64,000 bases of DNA from Sphingobacterium sp. SGG-5 (GTDB lineage: Bacteria > Bacteroidota > Bacteroidia > Sphingobacteriales > Sphingobacteriaceae). The stretch spans positions 310,001 through 374,000 of the forward strand of contig NZ_JAAKGO010000006.1 in NCBI RefSeq assembly GCF_011043525.1, in the 5' to 3' direction. The notes beneath the pieces were generated by a model. That model had not been told where the DNA came from and did no database searches. It saw nothing but the letters and a program-made list of their open reading frames with translations. Shown piece by piece: positions 17,318 to 25,502 of the stretch. Position numbers and translations under genes: made by a program. Within the stretch, counting starts at the first letter, position 1, and each line of letters starts with the position of its first letter.

Positions 17318-18634
17318 CTAATCTAAACTTCTTCGGATAAACCATGAATCATTGATGGTAAATCCAAGATTGATATTGATATACCGCTCTCGAACCAGAT
17401 TGTGATTTAATGTACCCTGTTGCCCGAATTCTGCTGAAATATTTATTCTGGAAAATGTACGGCCAAAATTTGTTTCAGGTAATGGGAGGCCTAGACCAAC
17501 GGTTATCGCCATATCATTGATGTTATGGTTATTGAAACGGACAGGTGTCTGGTTATATCTAAAACCTAATCTGTAATCCACAATATTCCAATACCGAAAA
17601 GAAGTGACATCAGGTTTGAACTGCCCTCCTACAGCAAAGCCATAGTTTTTTCCAAGGGCGGGCTCTCCTTCACGTGTCTGGAAATTACTCCAATCCGTGT
17701 ACTTAAAATCGGCACCCACCATCCAATTATAACCTTTGGAGAGCGTGAAGCCTACATTGTGTTTTAAAGGTAGATTGATATCCCGACTAGGGTATTCCTT
17801 AAAGAATGCCGTGTCCAAAGGAATATTTTGAATGTCAGGATCTAATGAGGCTTCGGTACGGGATACCGTTATCGTCGTGCGATTGGAAACCACATTATTT
17901 AATGACCCCGAGTATCCAACAGTAAGATGCAGTTTATTGCCTAAAGAGCTGGAGTACTGTGTGCCGTAGTCGACGGCTAATCCACGAATTAATCTGGACT
18001 CTTCATATCTTGTGTTGTAAGCTTCTAATGAATAAGGGAATGTTATCGAAGAAATGTCGGAGAGGCTTCCAAAAAGCAGACCCGCATTGGCACCTATGCT
18101 CAGCCCTTTTATCGGACTTATACCATAGCCGAAGAAGGCTTTATTAAGCCCACCTTCCCCGTTGGAAGTCTTGCTATATTGGATGGCATCTAACGTGACA
18201 TTTTGAGATGAATTATAGCCAACATCCGAAAAAGGCATTAATCCAAACGCAATTCCTCCCACTTTTGGGCCAAGCGGTACACCTATGGCAAGATGTGAAA
18301 ATGCAAAGTCAGCAGTATTATTGAGCGCTGAACCTTTGCCTAATTGTGTGATGTTGCCATACAAACCGGCTTCCAGAATGGTCCTGTTAAATGCGGAATA
18401 ACTCGCTGGATTTGCTGGGTTAAAAGTTGCTAAACCGGACTGGTATCTTAAGCCTGTCGAAATACCACCCATGGATCTGCTTTGGGGTAATAAATCTTCG
18501 CGCATCTGTCCGAGACCAAACTGTGAGTATGGAGAATGAGATGTTGTTTTTTGCGCATTCGCGTGCTGTGTCAACATAACGAAACCTATCCCCAGCAATA
18601 GTGTAAGCGGCCCAAGCGTAAATATTTTATGCAT
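17318..18634 (-). CDS. Outer-membrane beta-barrel protein (FadL/OmpP1-like), unnamed
   Basis: 438 residues with a signal peptide cleaved near QHANAQ (residue ~28). The mature N-terminus (SPYSQFGLGQ, MGGISTGLRY, FNPANPASYSAF) resembles the hatch segment of the FadL/OmpP1 superfamily and of Bacteroidota 'outer membrane protein' hypotheticals. The rest shows repeated glycine-aromatic amphipathic strands and ends YININLGFTINDSWF. Substrate unknown. It precedes lptC with a 2-base gap, so the two are co-transcribed; whether the link to LPS export is functional is not shown by the sequence. Confidence 0.8.
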   Translation of the reverse strand: MHKIFTLGPLTLLLGIGFVMLTQHANAQKTTSHSPYSQFGLGQMREDLLPQSRSMGGISTGLRYQSGLATFNPANPASYSAFNRTILEAGLYGNITQLGKGSALNNTADFAFSHLAIGVPLGPKVGGIAFGLMPFSDVGYNSSQNVTLDAIQYSKTSNGEGGLNKAFFGYGISPIKGLSIGANAGLLFGSLSDISSITFPYSLEAYNTRYEESRLIRGLAVDYGTQYSSSLGNKLHLTVGYSGSLNNVVSNRTTITVSRTEASLDPDIQNIPLDTAFFKEYPSRDINLPLKHNVGFTLSKGYNWMVGADFKYTDWSNFQTREGEPALGKNYGFAVGGQFKPDVTSFRYWNIVDYRLGFRYNQTPVRFNNHNINDMAITVGLGLPLPETNFGRTFSRINISAEFGQQGTLNHNLVRERYININLGFTINDSWFIRRSLD

Positions 18635-18796
18635 ATAATCTTCATTCGGCTACACGAAGGTAAGCCTATTTAATTTCAAAATTTATTACCTTTTGTATTG
18701 ATTTTTTTATTTTTTTTCGATACAAAACTATCTAATTTTTGCCGATTCCATGAGTTGATTTTGTTAAAAAAGGTTAAACTACTGGATTTTAGTTGT

Positions 18797-19780
18797 TTAC
18801 GCAAATTGAAAGTAGAGGATAGTAAAGAATATAATCATGTAGAGACTTTCATAGAGCCATTTGGTTTTTGCATGACTAAAATAGAACGCGAGATAAATCG
18901 AGAGGGGAGGGGCGCACAATAAGAAGTGGTTGATCGTAATTTTTTCGTTCAGATAAAAGGATCCGACGATCAGTACTAACATAAAGAATAGGAGTTGGAA
19001 AGATTTACGTATATGTACTATGCTTCTGAAGTATTTATCTTGCAGAATGAACAAGAAGAAAATCATGGCAATACCAATAGGTATGCCCACAAAATAGTCA
19101 TGTATATCGACTTGCAGGGCTGTTGGAAAGGAATTGGCAAATGGCGAAAAGATAGTTATAAATTCGTCGAAACGATCGATCCAATAATAAATGACTCCAA
19201 GTAAAAAGTAAACTACTGCAAACCCTAAGATAGGGGTGATCCATTCGCGCCAGATAAATGGTCGGAATAAAATTAATGCTATCCATAGAAGGAGAAGCAT
19301 GACAATGAAAGGAAAATAGATTAGGCTGCCTAAGGCAATAATCATCCCGAGATCAAACATCAACCCTTTTACGTCGGGCTGCTTATAAATATTGAAAAGT
19401 TTGCTTACCATCCATATGGTAATGAAATTACAGATCAACGTCGGGGAGAGTATCAAAAAAGGTAGAAATAAACTTACCAGCGTCATAAATAATAAGGCCG
19501 TAAGAAAATTTGGCTTTCCCATGAAATTGAAATGATTCACGACGCTGTTGAGCAAAAAAGCTTGCGCAAGCGTTAATACCAGCGTGACGAAAACATTCGC
19601 TTGAGGAGAGAATCCCTTTCCAATTTCCAACCCGATGAGATTGGTAACCGCTGGCTCAAGAACGACCGGTGTGAGGGCTTCCGGCAAATGAAAAAAAGCA
19701 CCGGTACATAAGATCGCTCCGACAATAATTACCCAAAAGATATTAACAGGTGAAAACTGTCTGTTTTGCGTAATAATCAT
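18797..19780 (-). CDS. DUF6427-like polytopic membrane protein
   Basis: 327 residues with about nine hydrophobic segments, no signal peptide, and conserved elements WMVSKLFNIYKQPDVKGLMFDLGMIIALGSL and LFRPFIWREWITPILGF. Membrane proteins of this pattern in Bacteroidota are annotated DUF6427; the function is unknown. The ATG at 19780 overlaps the stop of the ccmD-like gene by four bases (ATGA), so translation is coupled to the cytochrome c maturation genes upstream. That coupling is the only clue to its role. Confidence 0.7.
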   Translation of the reverse strand: MIITQNRQFSPVNIFWVIIVGAILCTGAFFHLPEALTPVVLEPAVTNLIGLEIGKGFSPQANVFVTLVLTLAQAFLLNSVVNHFNFMGKPNFLTALLFMTLVSLFLPFLILSPTLICNFITIWMVSKLFNIYKQPDVKGLMFDLGMIIALGSLIYFPFIVMLLLLWIALILFRPFIWREWITPILGFAVVYFLLGVIYYWIDRFDEFITIFSPFANSFPTALQVDIHDYFVGIPIGIAMIFFLFILQDKYFRSIVHIRKSFQLLFFMLVLIVGSFYLNEKITINHFLLCAPPLSIYLAFYFSHAKTKWLYESLYMIIFFTILYFQFA

Positions 19781-19986
19781 TTATCCTTTTCAAGTTTTTT
19801 TATCTTTCTATCCAGTGTGAACATATATATGAAGAGACCGATAAAGAGCGTCAGTACGACCAGTACAACCACCCATATTTTACCCGAACTGCGCAAGCCT
19901 GTAGCCATTTCCACATCGCCAGATTGTGCGAAAGCAGCGAAGTTGGTCAACCAGGTAAGGGCGATAATTAACAATGTCTTGTTCAT
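19777..19986 (-). CDS. CcmD-like small membrane protein
   Basis: 69 residues from the ATG at 19986; a longer frame from 20007 adds seven residues before the signal sequence and is rejected. It has an N-terminal signal (MNKTLLIIALTWLTNFAAFAQ) and one further membrane segment (KIWVVVLVVLTLFIGLFIYMF) followed by the charged tail LDRKIKKLEKDK. This layout and the position after ccmB-ccmC match the CcmD-family proteins of Bacteroidota, which stabilise the CcmABC heme-handling complex. Evidence is layout and context rather than strong residue conservation. Confidence 0.72.
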   Translation of the reverse strand: MNKTLLIIALTWLTNFAAFAQSGDVEMATGLRSSGKIWVVVLVVLTLFIGLFIYMFTLDRKIKKLEKDK

Positions 19987-20097
19987 GTTTAACTTAAATA
20001 ATTTCATCTATTTATTTGTTTATTGATCCATTGTTTGTCTTTAAAAAGGCATCAATGAGATCGCTTCGCTAAGTTTAAATGGCTGATGAGAGCTCGA

Positions 20098-20135
20098 GTA
20101 AATAATCATCCCCCTGTGTGTTAATGATTATTTAC
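20098..20135. repeat. Twelve-base perfect inverted repeat at the ccmC 3' end
   Basis: GTAAATAATCAT (20098-20109) and ATGATTATTTAC (20124-20135) pair perfectly around a 14-base loop that contains the ccmC stop codon. No T-run follows on either strand, so this is not a standard terminator. It may protect or cut the mRNA between ccmC and ccmD, which are separated by an unusually long 134-base gap. Confidence 0.7.
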
Positions 20136-20795
20136 ATCTCGATTTCGTGTGTTTTCGATTAACCGGACACGATAACGCAACGTACATATCCATATACCTA
20201 TCAATATCCACCCCGCAACTGCAGTATAGAATACAGGTCTCATATAATTGTCCATATCCAGATCGCTGAAGGTGGAGTTCCCCCCACTTCCCGGATGCAA
20301 TGAATCTGTCAGTTTAGGTAATATGTAGAGTAACACAATCATGATCGGAAAGGCAAAAATATTATATACCGCTGATATCTTTGCTCTTTTTTGTTCTTCC
20401 TCAAGCGCATTTCGTAAAACCAAATACGCGAGATACATCAATGTCGCAATTGCTGATCCATTTAATTTTGGATCATTGGGCCACGGCTCTCCCCAAGTGA
20501 TATTTGCCCATTGCATACCCGTAAGAAGACCTAAGAAGCAAAATAAGATACCCGTATTGACTGCTTCCACGGCTATAATATCGAATTTGGGATTTCCTTG
20601 GTTTAAATACTTGACACTATAAAACACGGAAATGGCATATAACGTTATCATGGCGAACCACATGGGGACATGAAAATATACATTCCGGATGGTCTCGTGC
20701 AAGATCGGAAGCTTAGGAACCGGGCCGATAAAGCCAGCAATTATAGAGATACAAATGAAGGTTGCACCCAATAGTTTCCACCAATTTTTTCTCAT
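20121..20795 (-). CDS. ccmC: CcmC/CcsA-type heme handling protein
   Basis: 224 residues, about six transmembrane helices. The heme-handling tryptophan-rich loop is present in the Bacteroidota form TWGEPWPNDPKLNGSA, in place of the proteobacterial WGTWWxWD. A conserved His is found in VYFHVPMW (first periplasmic loop) and in SLHPGSGG (second). CcmC moves heme to CcmE during cytochrome c maturation. The gene is 13 bases after ccmB and is followed by the ccmD-like gene. No ccmE, ccmF or ccmG lies in the window. Confidence 0.9.
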   Translation of the reverse strand: MRKNWWKLLGATFICISIIAGFIGPVPKLPILHETIRNVYFHVPMWFAMITLYAISVFYSVKYLNQGNPKFDIIAVEAVNTGILFCFLGLLTGMQWANITWGEPWPNDPKLNGSAIATLMYLAYLVLRNALEEEQKRAKISAVYNIFAFPIMIVLLYILPKLTDSLHPGSGGNSTFSDLDMDNYMRPVFYTAVAGWILIGIWICTLRYRVRLIENTRNRDVNNH

Positions 20796-20808
20796 GGAGA
20801 TTATAGTT

Positions 20809-21468
20809 TTAATCCCTCCAAAGGTAAGGAAATAACAATAAAGAAACAGTAACAGTTATTACATTTATTGCCAGCAATACGAGGATATCGCTGTAACTTC
20901 CACTTCTGTCTGCACCAATAAGACTGTTGTGCGAGAGTTTAATTAGGACGATCAACAACGGGATGACAACCGGAAACGATAAGATGGCCATAATTGTGCT
21001 GTTGTTATTGGTTTTGGAACTAATGCCCGATATCATCGTGAACACTGTAGCAAAACTCACGCTACCTAAAAGTACAGCAAGGAAATAAAATAGCGCGTCG
21101 CCTACCGGATTTTTGAAGATAATCGAATAGGTCAGATACGCTATGGCGGAGAGGAAGACCATTAAAAGCGTGTTATATATGATTTTGGATAGGATAATGG
21201 ATTTTGGACTTGCCAGACTGTAATAATACAACTGTCTAAAAGGACTTTCCTGTGTGAATGACCGGCTAATGGCGTTAATAGAAGCAAAAAGTAAAATAAT
21301 CCAAAATAGTGCATTCCAAACAAAAATATCTACAGATTTGAAGGCTTGGTAGCAAACAAATACTGTAGATACTACATATAACAATATGCTATTGATAGCA
21401 TATTTTGAACGCCATTCCAGTGACAGGTCTTTAGCGACCAATGATTTTACTTGTTGTAATAGATTCAT
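20809..21468 (-). CDS. ccmB: Heme exporter subunit CcmB
   Basis: 219 residues from the ATG at 21468. The frame extends to 21492, but a consensus -7 promoter element (TATCTTTG, 21483-21476) lies in that extension, which argues for the shorter form. Six hydrophobic helices and the CcmB pattern LVAKDLSLEWRSKYAINS, SRSFTQESPFRQLYYYSL and SFPVVIPLLIVLIKLS are seen. CcmB is the permease of the CcmAB ABC transporter. The ATPase CcmA is not encoded next to it: the upstream neighbour is a YtxH protein. Confidence 0.9.
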   Translation of the reverse strand: MNLLQQVKSLVAKDLSLEWRSKYAINSILLYVVSTVFVCYQAFKSVDIFVWNALFWIILLFASINAISRSFTQESPFRQLYYYSLASPKSIILSKIIYNTLLMVFLSAIAYLTYSIIFKNPVGDALFYFLAVLLGSVSFATVFTMISGISSKTNNNSTIMAILSFPVVIPLLIVLIKLSHNSLIGADRSGSYSDILVLLAINVITVTVSLLLFPYLWRD

Positions 21469-21475
21469 GGGTACG

Positions 21476-21483
21476 CAAAGATA
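21476..21483 (-). promoter_or_regulatory. Bacteroidota -7 element upstream of ccmB
   Basis: Exact TAnnTTTG match (TATCTTTG on the minus strand). It ends only 7 bases before the ccmB ATG, implying a very short or absent leader. The nearest TTTG (21501-21498) is just 14 bases upstream, closer than usual for a -33 element, so confidence is moderate. Confidence 0.4.
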
Positions 21484-21522
21484 AACCTTCACAGGCTCAA
21501 ATGCAGGGAGATTTTAAAAATA

Positions 21523-21897
21523 TTAAGAATTTGAAATCTCGGATTTTGTTTTAGAAGCGATTTCTTCTGTTTTAGAGGCAATTTTGTTCGCGGTATCCGC
21601 TGCCTTATGCGCCCATTCGGTTGTTCTGTTTGCCGCCTTATTCACAGCCGATTTACCAGCATCCTTGGCCCGGGATTTTAATGCTTCCAGGTCCTCCTTC
21701 GCTGATTTAGCGAAACGTTCTGCCTTTTGAGCTTCTTTTTTGGACATTTCTTTCAGCGATTTTGTCAGACTCTTGATGCTTGAATTCGCTTTATCCAGCT
21801 GTTTCTTGCCATCTTCTGTCGATAATAAGTAGTACGCTGCTGCACCTGCTGCCATCCCTAACAGGGCGAAGGCAACTAATCCATTTCTATTTTTCAT
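21523..21897 (-). CDS. YtxH domain-containing protein
   Basis: 124 residues. A short N-terminal hydrophobic segment (LVAFALLGMAAGAAAYYLL) with the YtxH hallmark STEDGKKQL is followed by a long, highly charged Lys/Ala/Glu-rich helix with 11-residue-like periodicity (KSAKEDLEALKSRAKDAGKS, then NKAANRTTEWAHKAADTANK). It resembles LEA/apolipophorin-like stress proteins. Function is not defined; membrane anchoring with a cytoplasmic or periplasmic coiled coil is likely. It appears to be its own unit between the exporter and ccmB. Confidence 0.85.
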   Translation of the reverse strand: MKNRNGLVAFALLGMAAGAAAYYLLSTEDGKKQLDKANSSIKSLTKSLKEMSKKEAQKAERFAKSAKEDLEALKSRAKDAGKSAVNKAANRTTEWAHKAADTANKIASKTEEIASKTKSEISNS

Positions 21898-21983
21898 AAT
21901 ATAAAATTTTTCTATTTTCTCTTCTACTTATCTAAACAACTGCCGTTCCAAAAAGTTCTAATATAATGTAAATTAACTAAATT

Positions 21984-23819
21984 TTAACCTTCGATTTGCT
22001 GCGTAGATTGAAGTGTATAGAGATGATGATATAAGCCACTGCCTTTTGTCAATAAGTCGATATGGGTGCCGCTGTCCGACACGATACCGTCCTCAATGAC
22101 TAAAATGTTATCTGCAGTACTTATTGTAGAAAGCCGGTGCGCGATGATAATCGAAGTCCGTCCTTTCATAAGCTCTTGAAGCGCCTCCTGTACCAAGCGT
22201 TCTGATTCAGAGTCCAACGACGAGGTAGCTTCGTCTAATATCAATATTGCCGGATCTTTGAGGAGCGCTCGTGCGATGGCAATACGCTGTCGCTGTCCAC
22301 CAGAAAGTTTAACACCTCGTTCACCTACGATCGTGTCATATCCATCCGGAAAGCTCATAATAAAATCATGCGCATTGGCCCTTCGTGCGGCTTCAATGAC
22401 ACTTTCCGCATCCGCTTCAAGTTTACCGTAGTTAATATTATCCCGGATCGTACCCCCGAATAACAATACATCCTGCGGGACTATAGCAACCTGGTTTCGA
22501 ATGTTGGTCAAACTATAAGAAGACGAAGGTTCGTCGTCATAGTAGATGATGCCGCCATCAGGTTTGTAAAATTGTAAAATGAGTGAGGCAATAGTCGACT
22601 TACCAGCTCCGCTGGGACCTACGATAGCGACTTTCTGTCCGGCCTCGGCCGTAAAAGAGATATCTTGCAAGGTTTGGATATCACTCCGGCTAGGGTAAGA
22701 AAAAGCGACATGTTCAAATGTCAGTTTACCGTTTATTCGTTTTGTGATCGTCTTGTCATCCTCACTGACCTGAATGTCTTCCGATCTCTCATTCAATATC
22801 TCGATCACCCGTTCGCTGGCACCTAATGCACGTTGAATGCCTGCATATAGTTCGGGAAAACTGCCCATAGATCCTGCCACAAACATGGAATAAAGAATAT
22901 AAGTTGTTAAGTCTCCTACGGAGATTTCACCGGCAGACACCAATGTGGCACCGTACCATATCACGATGATGACAGCTCCAAAAATGCAAAAGATGATGAA
23001 AGAGGCAAACATACCTCGGAATGTAGCTCCGCGGACGGCAAACTTGACAGCTGTATTCAGCTTTTGGCCATAGCGTTGTGCTTCAAAATATTCATTCACG
23101 AAAGCCTTGACATTGCTGATCCCCAGCAAGGTCTCTTGCACTATACTATTCGAATCGGCCAATTGATCCTGTGTTTGCTTGGACAGCTTTCGGATGAATC
23201 GGCCAAAAAATAAGGCTGCGACAACGATGATTGGCAATATAGACAGGTTCATCAAGGCTAGCTTGGGCGAGACAAAAATAAGTAATGCAACGCTGAAAAA
23301 CAGGCTGATGGATTGCCGGATGATCTCCGCAAATGTCGTGGTCATCGTATCCTGTATCTGGGAAAGATCTGCTGAGAGACGGCTGTTCAGTTCACCGACT
23401 CGTCTATTGGAGAAAAAATCGATAGGCAGGGTGATTAGTTTGAGGTAGGAGTCCTTACGGATATTTGAGAGTGTTTTCTCTGCTATCTCGACAAAAATCC
23501 GGATACGAAAAAAAGATATAACAGATAGTACAAACAAAATGCTCAGTGAAAGGCTCCCGATAAACAAAAGACTATTAGGTAGCCAGGTGTAGGTTTGTTT
23601 TCCTTGGGCCGCGTCAATCATGGCGCCTAATAAAGCCGGCAATGTCAACATGGTTAGGCTGGATAGGATTAAGAATACCATACCTATCCCGAATCGAAAC
23701 CGATAAGGTCTAAGATAAGAAAAAATTTGAGAGGCTTTTTGGATCGATGCTTTATTTACCTTCGGTTTTGGTAGATCCTCGGCATGCGAATCGCCACTGT
23801 TCAATCTTGGTCTCGCCAT
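21984..23819 (-). CDS. MsbA-like ABC exporter (fused permease and ATPase)
   Basis: 611 residues: six-helix ABC transmembrane domain (~35-330) followed by a complete ATPase domain. Walker A GPSGAGKS at 401-408, signature LSGGQ at 505-509, Walker B ILILDE at 525-530, and H-loop in IIAHRLST. As a half-transporter it would act as a homodimer; sequences of this type export lipids (MsbA) or drugs, and the substrate cannot be read from the sequence. It has its own promoter just upstream (see 23858-23892). Confidence 0.92.
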   Translation of the reverse strand: MARPRLNSGDSHAEDLPKPKVNKASIQKASQIFSYLRPYRFRFGIGMVFLILSSLTMLTLPALLGAMIDAAQGKQTYTWLPNSLLFIGSLSLSILFVLSVISFFRIRIFVEIAEKTLSNIRKDSYLKLITLPIDFFSNRRVGELNSRLSADLSQIQDTMTTTFAEIIRQSISLFFSVALLIFVSPKLALMNLSILPIIVVAALFFGRFIRKLSKQTQDQLADSNSIVQETLLGISNVKAFVNEYFEAQRYGQKLNTAVKFAVRGATFRGMFASFIIFCIFGAVIIVIWYGATLVSAGEISVGDLTTYILYSMFVAGSMGSFPELYAGIQRALGASERVIEILNERSEDIQVSEDDKTITKRINGKLTFEHVAFSYPSRSDIQTLQDISFTAEAGQKVAIVGPSGAGKSTIASLILQFYKPDGGIIYYDDEPSSSYSLTNIRNQVAIVPQDVLLFGGTIRDNINYGKLEADAESVIEAARRANAHDFIMSFPDGYDTIVGERGVKLSGGQRQRIAIARALLKDPAILILDEATSSLDSESERLVQEALQELMKGRTSIIIAHRLSTISTADNILVIEDGIVSDSGTHIDLLTKGSGLYHHLYTLQSTQQIEG

Positions 23820-23857
23820 TGTGTACTACAATTGATAATCTTTTAAAACGATGACCA

Positions 23858-23892
23858 CAAAGGTATCAATATAAAAACGGCTTCTTATCAAA
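23858..23892 (-). promoter_or_regulatory. Promoter of the ABC exporter gene
   Basis: On the minus strand, TTTG (23892-23889), a 23-base spacer, then TACCTTTG (23865-23858), an exact match to the Bacteroidota -33/-7 consensus (TTTG and TAnnTTTG). The -7 element ends 38 bases before the ATG at 23819. Confidence 0.55.
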
Positions 23893-23898
23893 GAAAAG

Positions 23899-24438
23899 TC
23901 AATTTTTTGAAGCGTGTAATCTGCGATAGAGCAGATAAATGACAAATAGCAGACCTATGAAGAGCAGTCCGAGAAGATAAAAAACAACGCCATTTTGGTG
24001 TTCTCCCTTTTCGAGATCTTTGATGTGGAGACGTAACTTTTCATTTTCTTCTTGCAACTTCGATATGGTTCTCATATAAGCCGTAACCTGACTGTCAAAT
24101 TCCGTTGCCATCTTTTGAAAATGCTCGCGCTCAGTGTCCTTAAGGTCCAATAGCTTTCGGGTCTCCAGAAAAATCTTATTGTCGTTAATGACAATCTCCT
24201 TCAGTATATTAATAGACTTCTGCATATCCGTCTTGGTCTTAAAAAGACCGAAGATGCCGGTTTTCTGTTCCAGTGAATGGTCATATTCTCCAAACTTTCT
24301 GCTCCGTTCTTCCAATAGAAAGTTCACCCGCTTCCGCTGGTTTTCGAAGAGTAGGCTATCGGCTTCTGCGCTCATGTTGGCCGTCGCCGAGGTCACGATT
24401 AGTAGAAGATAAAAGATGAATGCAGTAAATTTTCGCAT
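23899..24438 (-). CDS. Unrecognised exported coiled-coil protein with C-terminal membrane anchor
   Basis: 179 residues. Seen: a signal peptide (MRKFTAFIFYLLLIVTSATA), a charged helical region with heptad-like repeats from ~30 to 145 (including LKEIVINDNKIFLETRKLLDL and ISKLQEENEKLRLHIKDLEK), then one transmembrane helix (VVFYLLGLLFIGLLFVIYLLY) and a short basic tail. I do not recognise the family. The layout suggests a tail-anchored periplasmic coiled coil, such as a scaffold or spacer at the inner membrane. It lies 17 bases downstream of the SAM hydroxide adenosyltransferase gene and is probably co-transcribed with it. Confidence 0.75.
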   Translation of the reverse strand: MRKFTAFIFYLLLIVTSATANMSAEADSLLFENQRKRVNFLLEERSRKFGEYDHSLEQKTGIFGLFKTKTDMQKSINILKEIVINDNKIFLETRKLLDLKDTEREHFQKMATEFDSQVTAYMRTISKLQEENEKLRLHIKDLEKGEHQNGVVFYLLGLLFIGLLFVIYLLYRRLHASKN

Positions 24439-24455
24439 TGTCCTATAAATTAGTG

Positions 24456-25241
24456 TTATCTCTCCAGGAACTCAACAATGATTGTTTCATCTGGATGAAG
24501 TCCAAGCAAAGTGCTGGCATTTCCTTTGTTAATAGCGACTTCGAGGTAGTTGCTGATACCAAAGAGACAAAGTTTTTCACCTTCGGGTACTTCACTGTAA
24601 TGCCAGCTCATTTTGTTGATGGTCTCATTCCGCTTAAAATGTAAAACAAATTCCCGACCCTTTTGAATCCCATTGAACAACTCCTTACTGATGTTGCTGA
24701 TGACATTACCAAAAGAATCGATATAGGATACATGTCCTTTAATGATATTATTTTCGATAATAGGTTGTAAAGTTACCTTCTGCAACGGAGCGTCGATCGG
24801 CGGGCCGAGTAAAGTGATGTCTTCGCCCTTCGCGATATGGCAGGCCGCTTTCGCAAGGACATCCGCCAGTGGAAAATGTAAAAATCGAAGGTCTTGTGTA
24901 AGTTCAATTTCGATAAGCTGGTCCGCTTTATCCTCACCTAAAATAATACTAAAAATTCCGTTATCCGCCCCGACAAAATAGTGATGATTATAGTGCATAG
25001 CGATATAGCGGCAATCTTTCTGGAAAACCGTATCGATGCCGATAAGATGCACTGTTCCTGTTGGGAAATAGTGATACGCATTTTGCAGCACAAATGCGGC
25101 GTCCTGAATGTCGAAAGAAGGGATTTCATGAGTAATATCTACCAACCGAACCTTCGGAAGAATCGAGATGATGCTCCCTTTGAGTGCGGCTTGGTAAAAG
25201 TCGCGATAGCCCAGGTCTGTTGTTAATGTAATTACTCCCAT
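24456..25241 (-). CDS. SAM hydroxide adenosyltransferase (DUF62, chlorinase/fluorinase family)
   Basis: 261 residues. The N-terminus VITLTTDLGYRDFYQAALKG carries the conserved Asp/Thr motif of the fluorinase/chlorinase/duf62 superfamily; the internal GTVHLIGIDTVF, FVGADNGIFS and SYIDSFGNVISNIS segments are also characteristic. Most bacterial members hydrolyse S-adenosylmethionine to adenosine and methionine rather than forming a halide product. The 20-odd-residue loop found in true fluorinases is not evident, so hydrolase is the best call. ATG at 25241, with a 261-base divergent region to phoH. Confidence 0.88.
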   Translation of the reverse strand: MGVITLTTDLGYRDFYQAALKGSIISILPKVRLVDITHEIPSFDIQDAAFVLQNAYHYFPTGTVHLIGIDTVFQKDCRYIAMHYNHHYFVGADNGIFSIILGEDKADQLIEIELTQDLRFLHFPLADVLAKAACHIAKGEDITLLGPPIDAPLQKVTLQPIIENNIIKGHVSYIDSFGNVISNISKELFNGIQKGREFVLHFKRNETINKMSWHYSEVPEGEKLCLFGISNYLEVAINKGNASTLLGLHPDETIIVEFLER

Positions 25242-25502
25242 AGTACTCGTCCGTTACCTTTTTCACGGACACGAACCTCCATAAACTTATTGATTTTTTT
25301 TGCAAAATACAAAAGTAGCAAAACTACTGATGATACATATGATGTCCGGATAAATTAGTGATTTTTTTTAGAAAACTTAAATGAGATTATTCGCTACTTT
25401 GTAAATTTGGTGGAATTTACGGTACAAAGAAAAAAACGAACCGATAAATCGAAAAACATCTGTATCTTTATATGAAGGATATCATCATTAAATACAAATA
25501 AT
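25242..25502. promoter_or_regulatory. Divergent intergenic region between SAM hydrolase gene and phoH
   Basis: 261 AT-rich bases with no gene. For the minus strand there are two exact TAnnTTTG matches, TACTTTTG (25317-25310) and TAGTTTTG (25326-25319), either of which could be the -7 element of the SAM hydrolase gene. For the plus strand a near match TATCTTTA (25463-25470) could serve phoH. No convincing -33 elements or terminators were seen. Confidence 0.4.

Noticed and set aside
18698..18922. 74-codon plus-strand frame at the 3' end of the DUF6427 gene and the adjoining gap
   Set aside because: AT-rich, mostly antisense to the DUF6427 C-terminus, no conserved features.
24456..25241. Halogenating fluorinase or chlorinase
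   Set aside because: Belongs to that superfamily, but the extra loop of the halide enzymes is not apparent and no halometabolite genes are nearby; SAM hydrolase is more likely.
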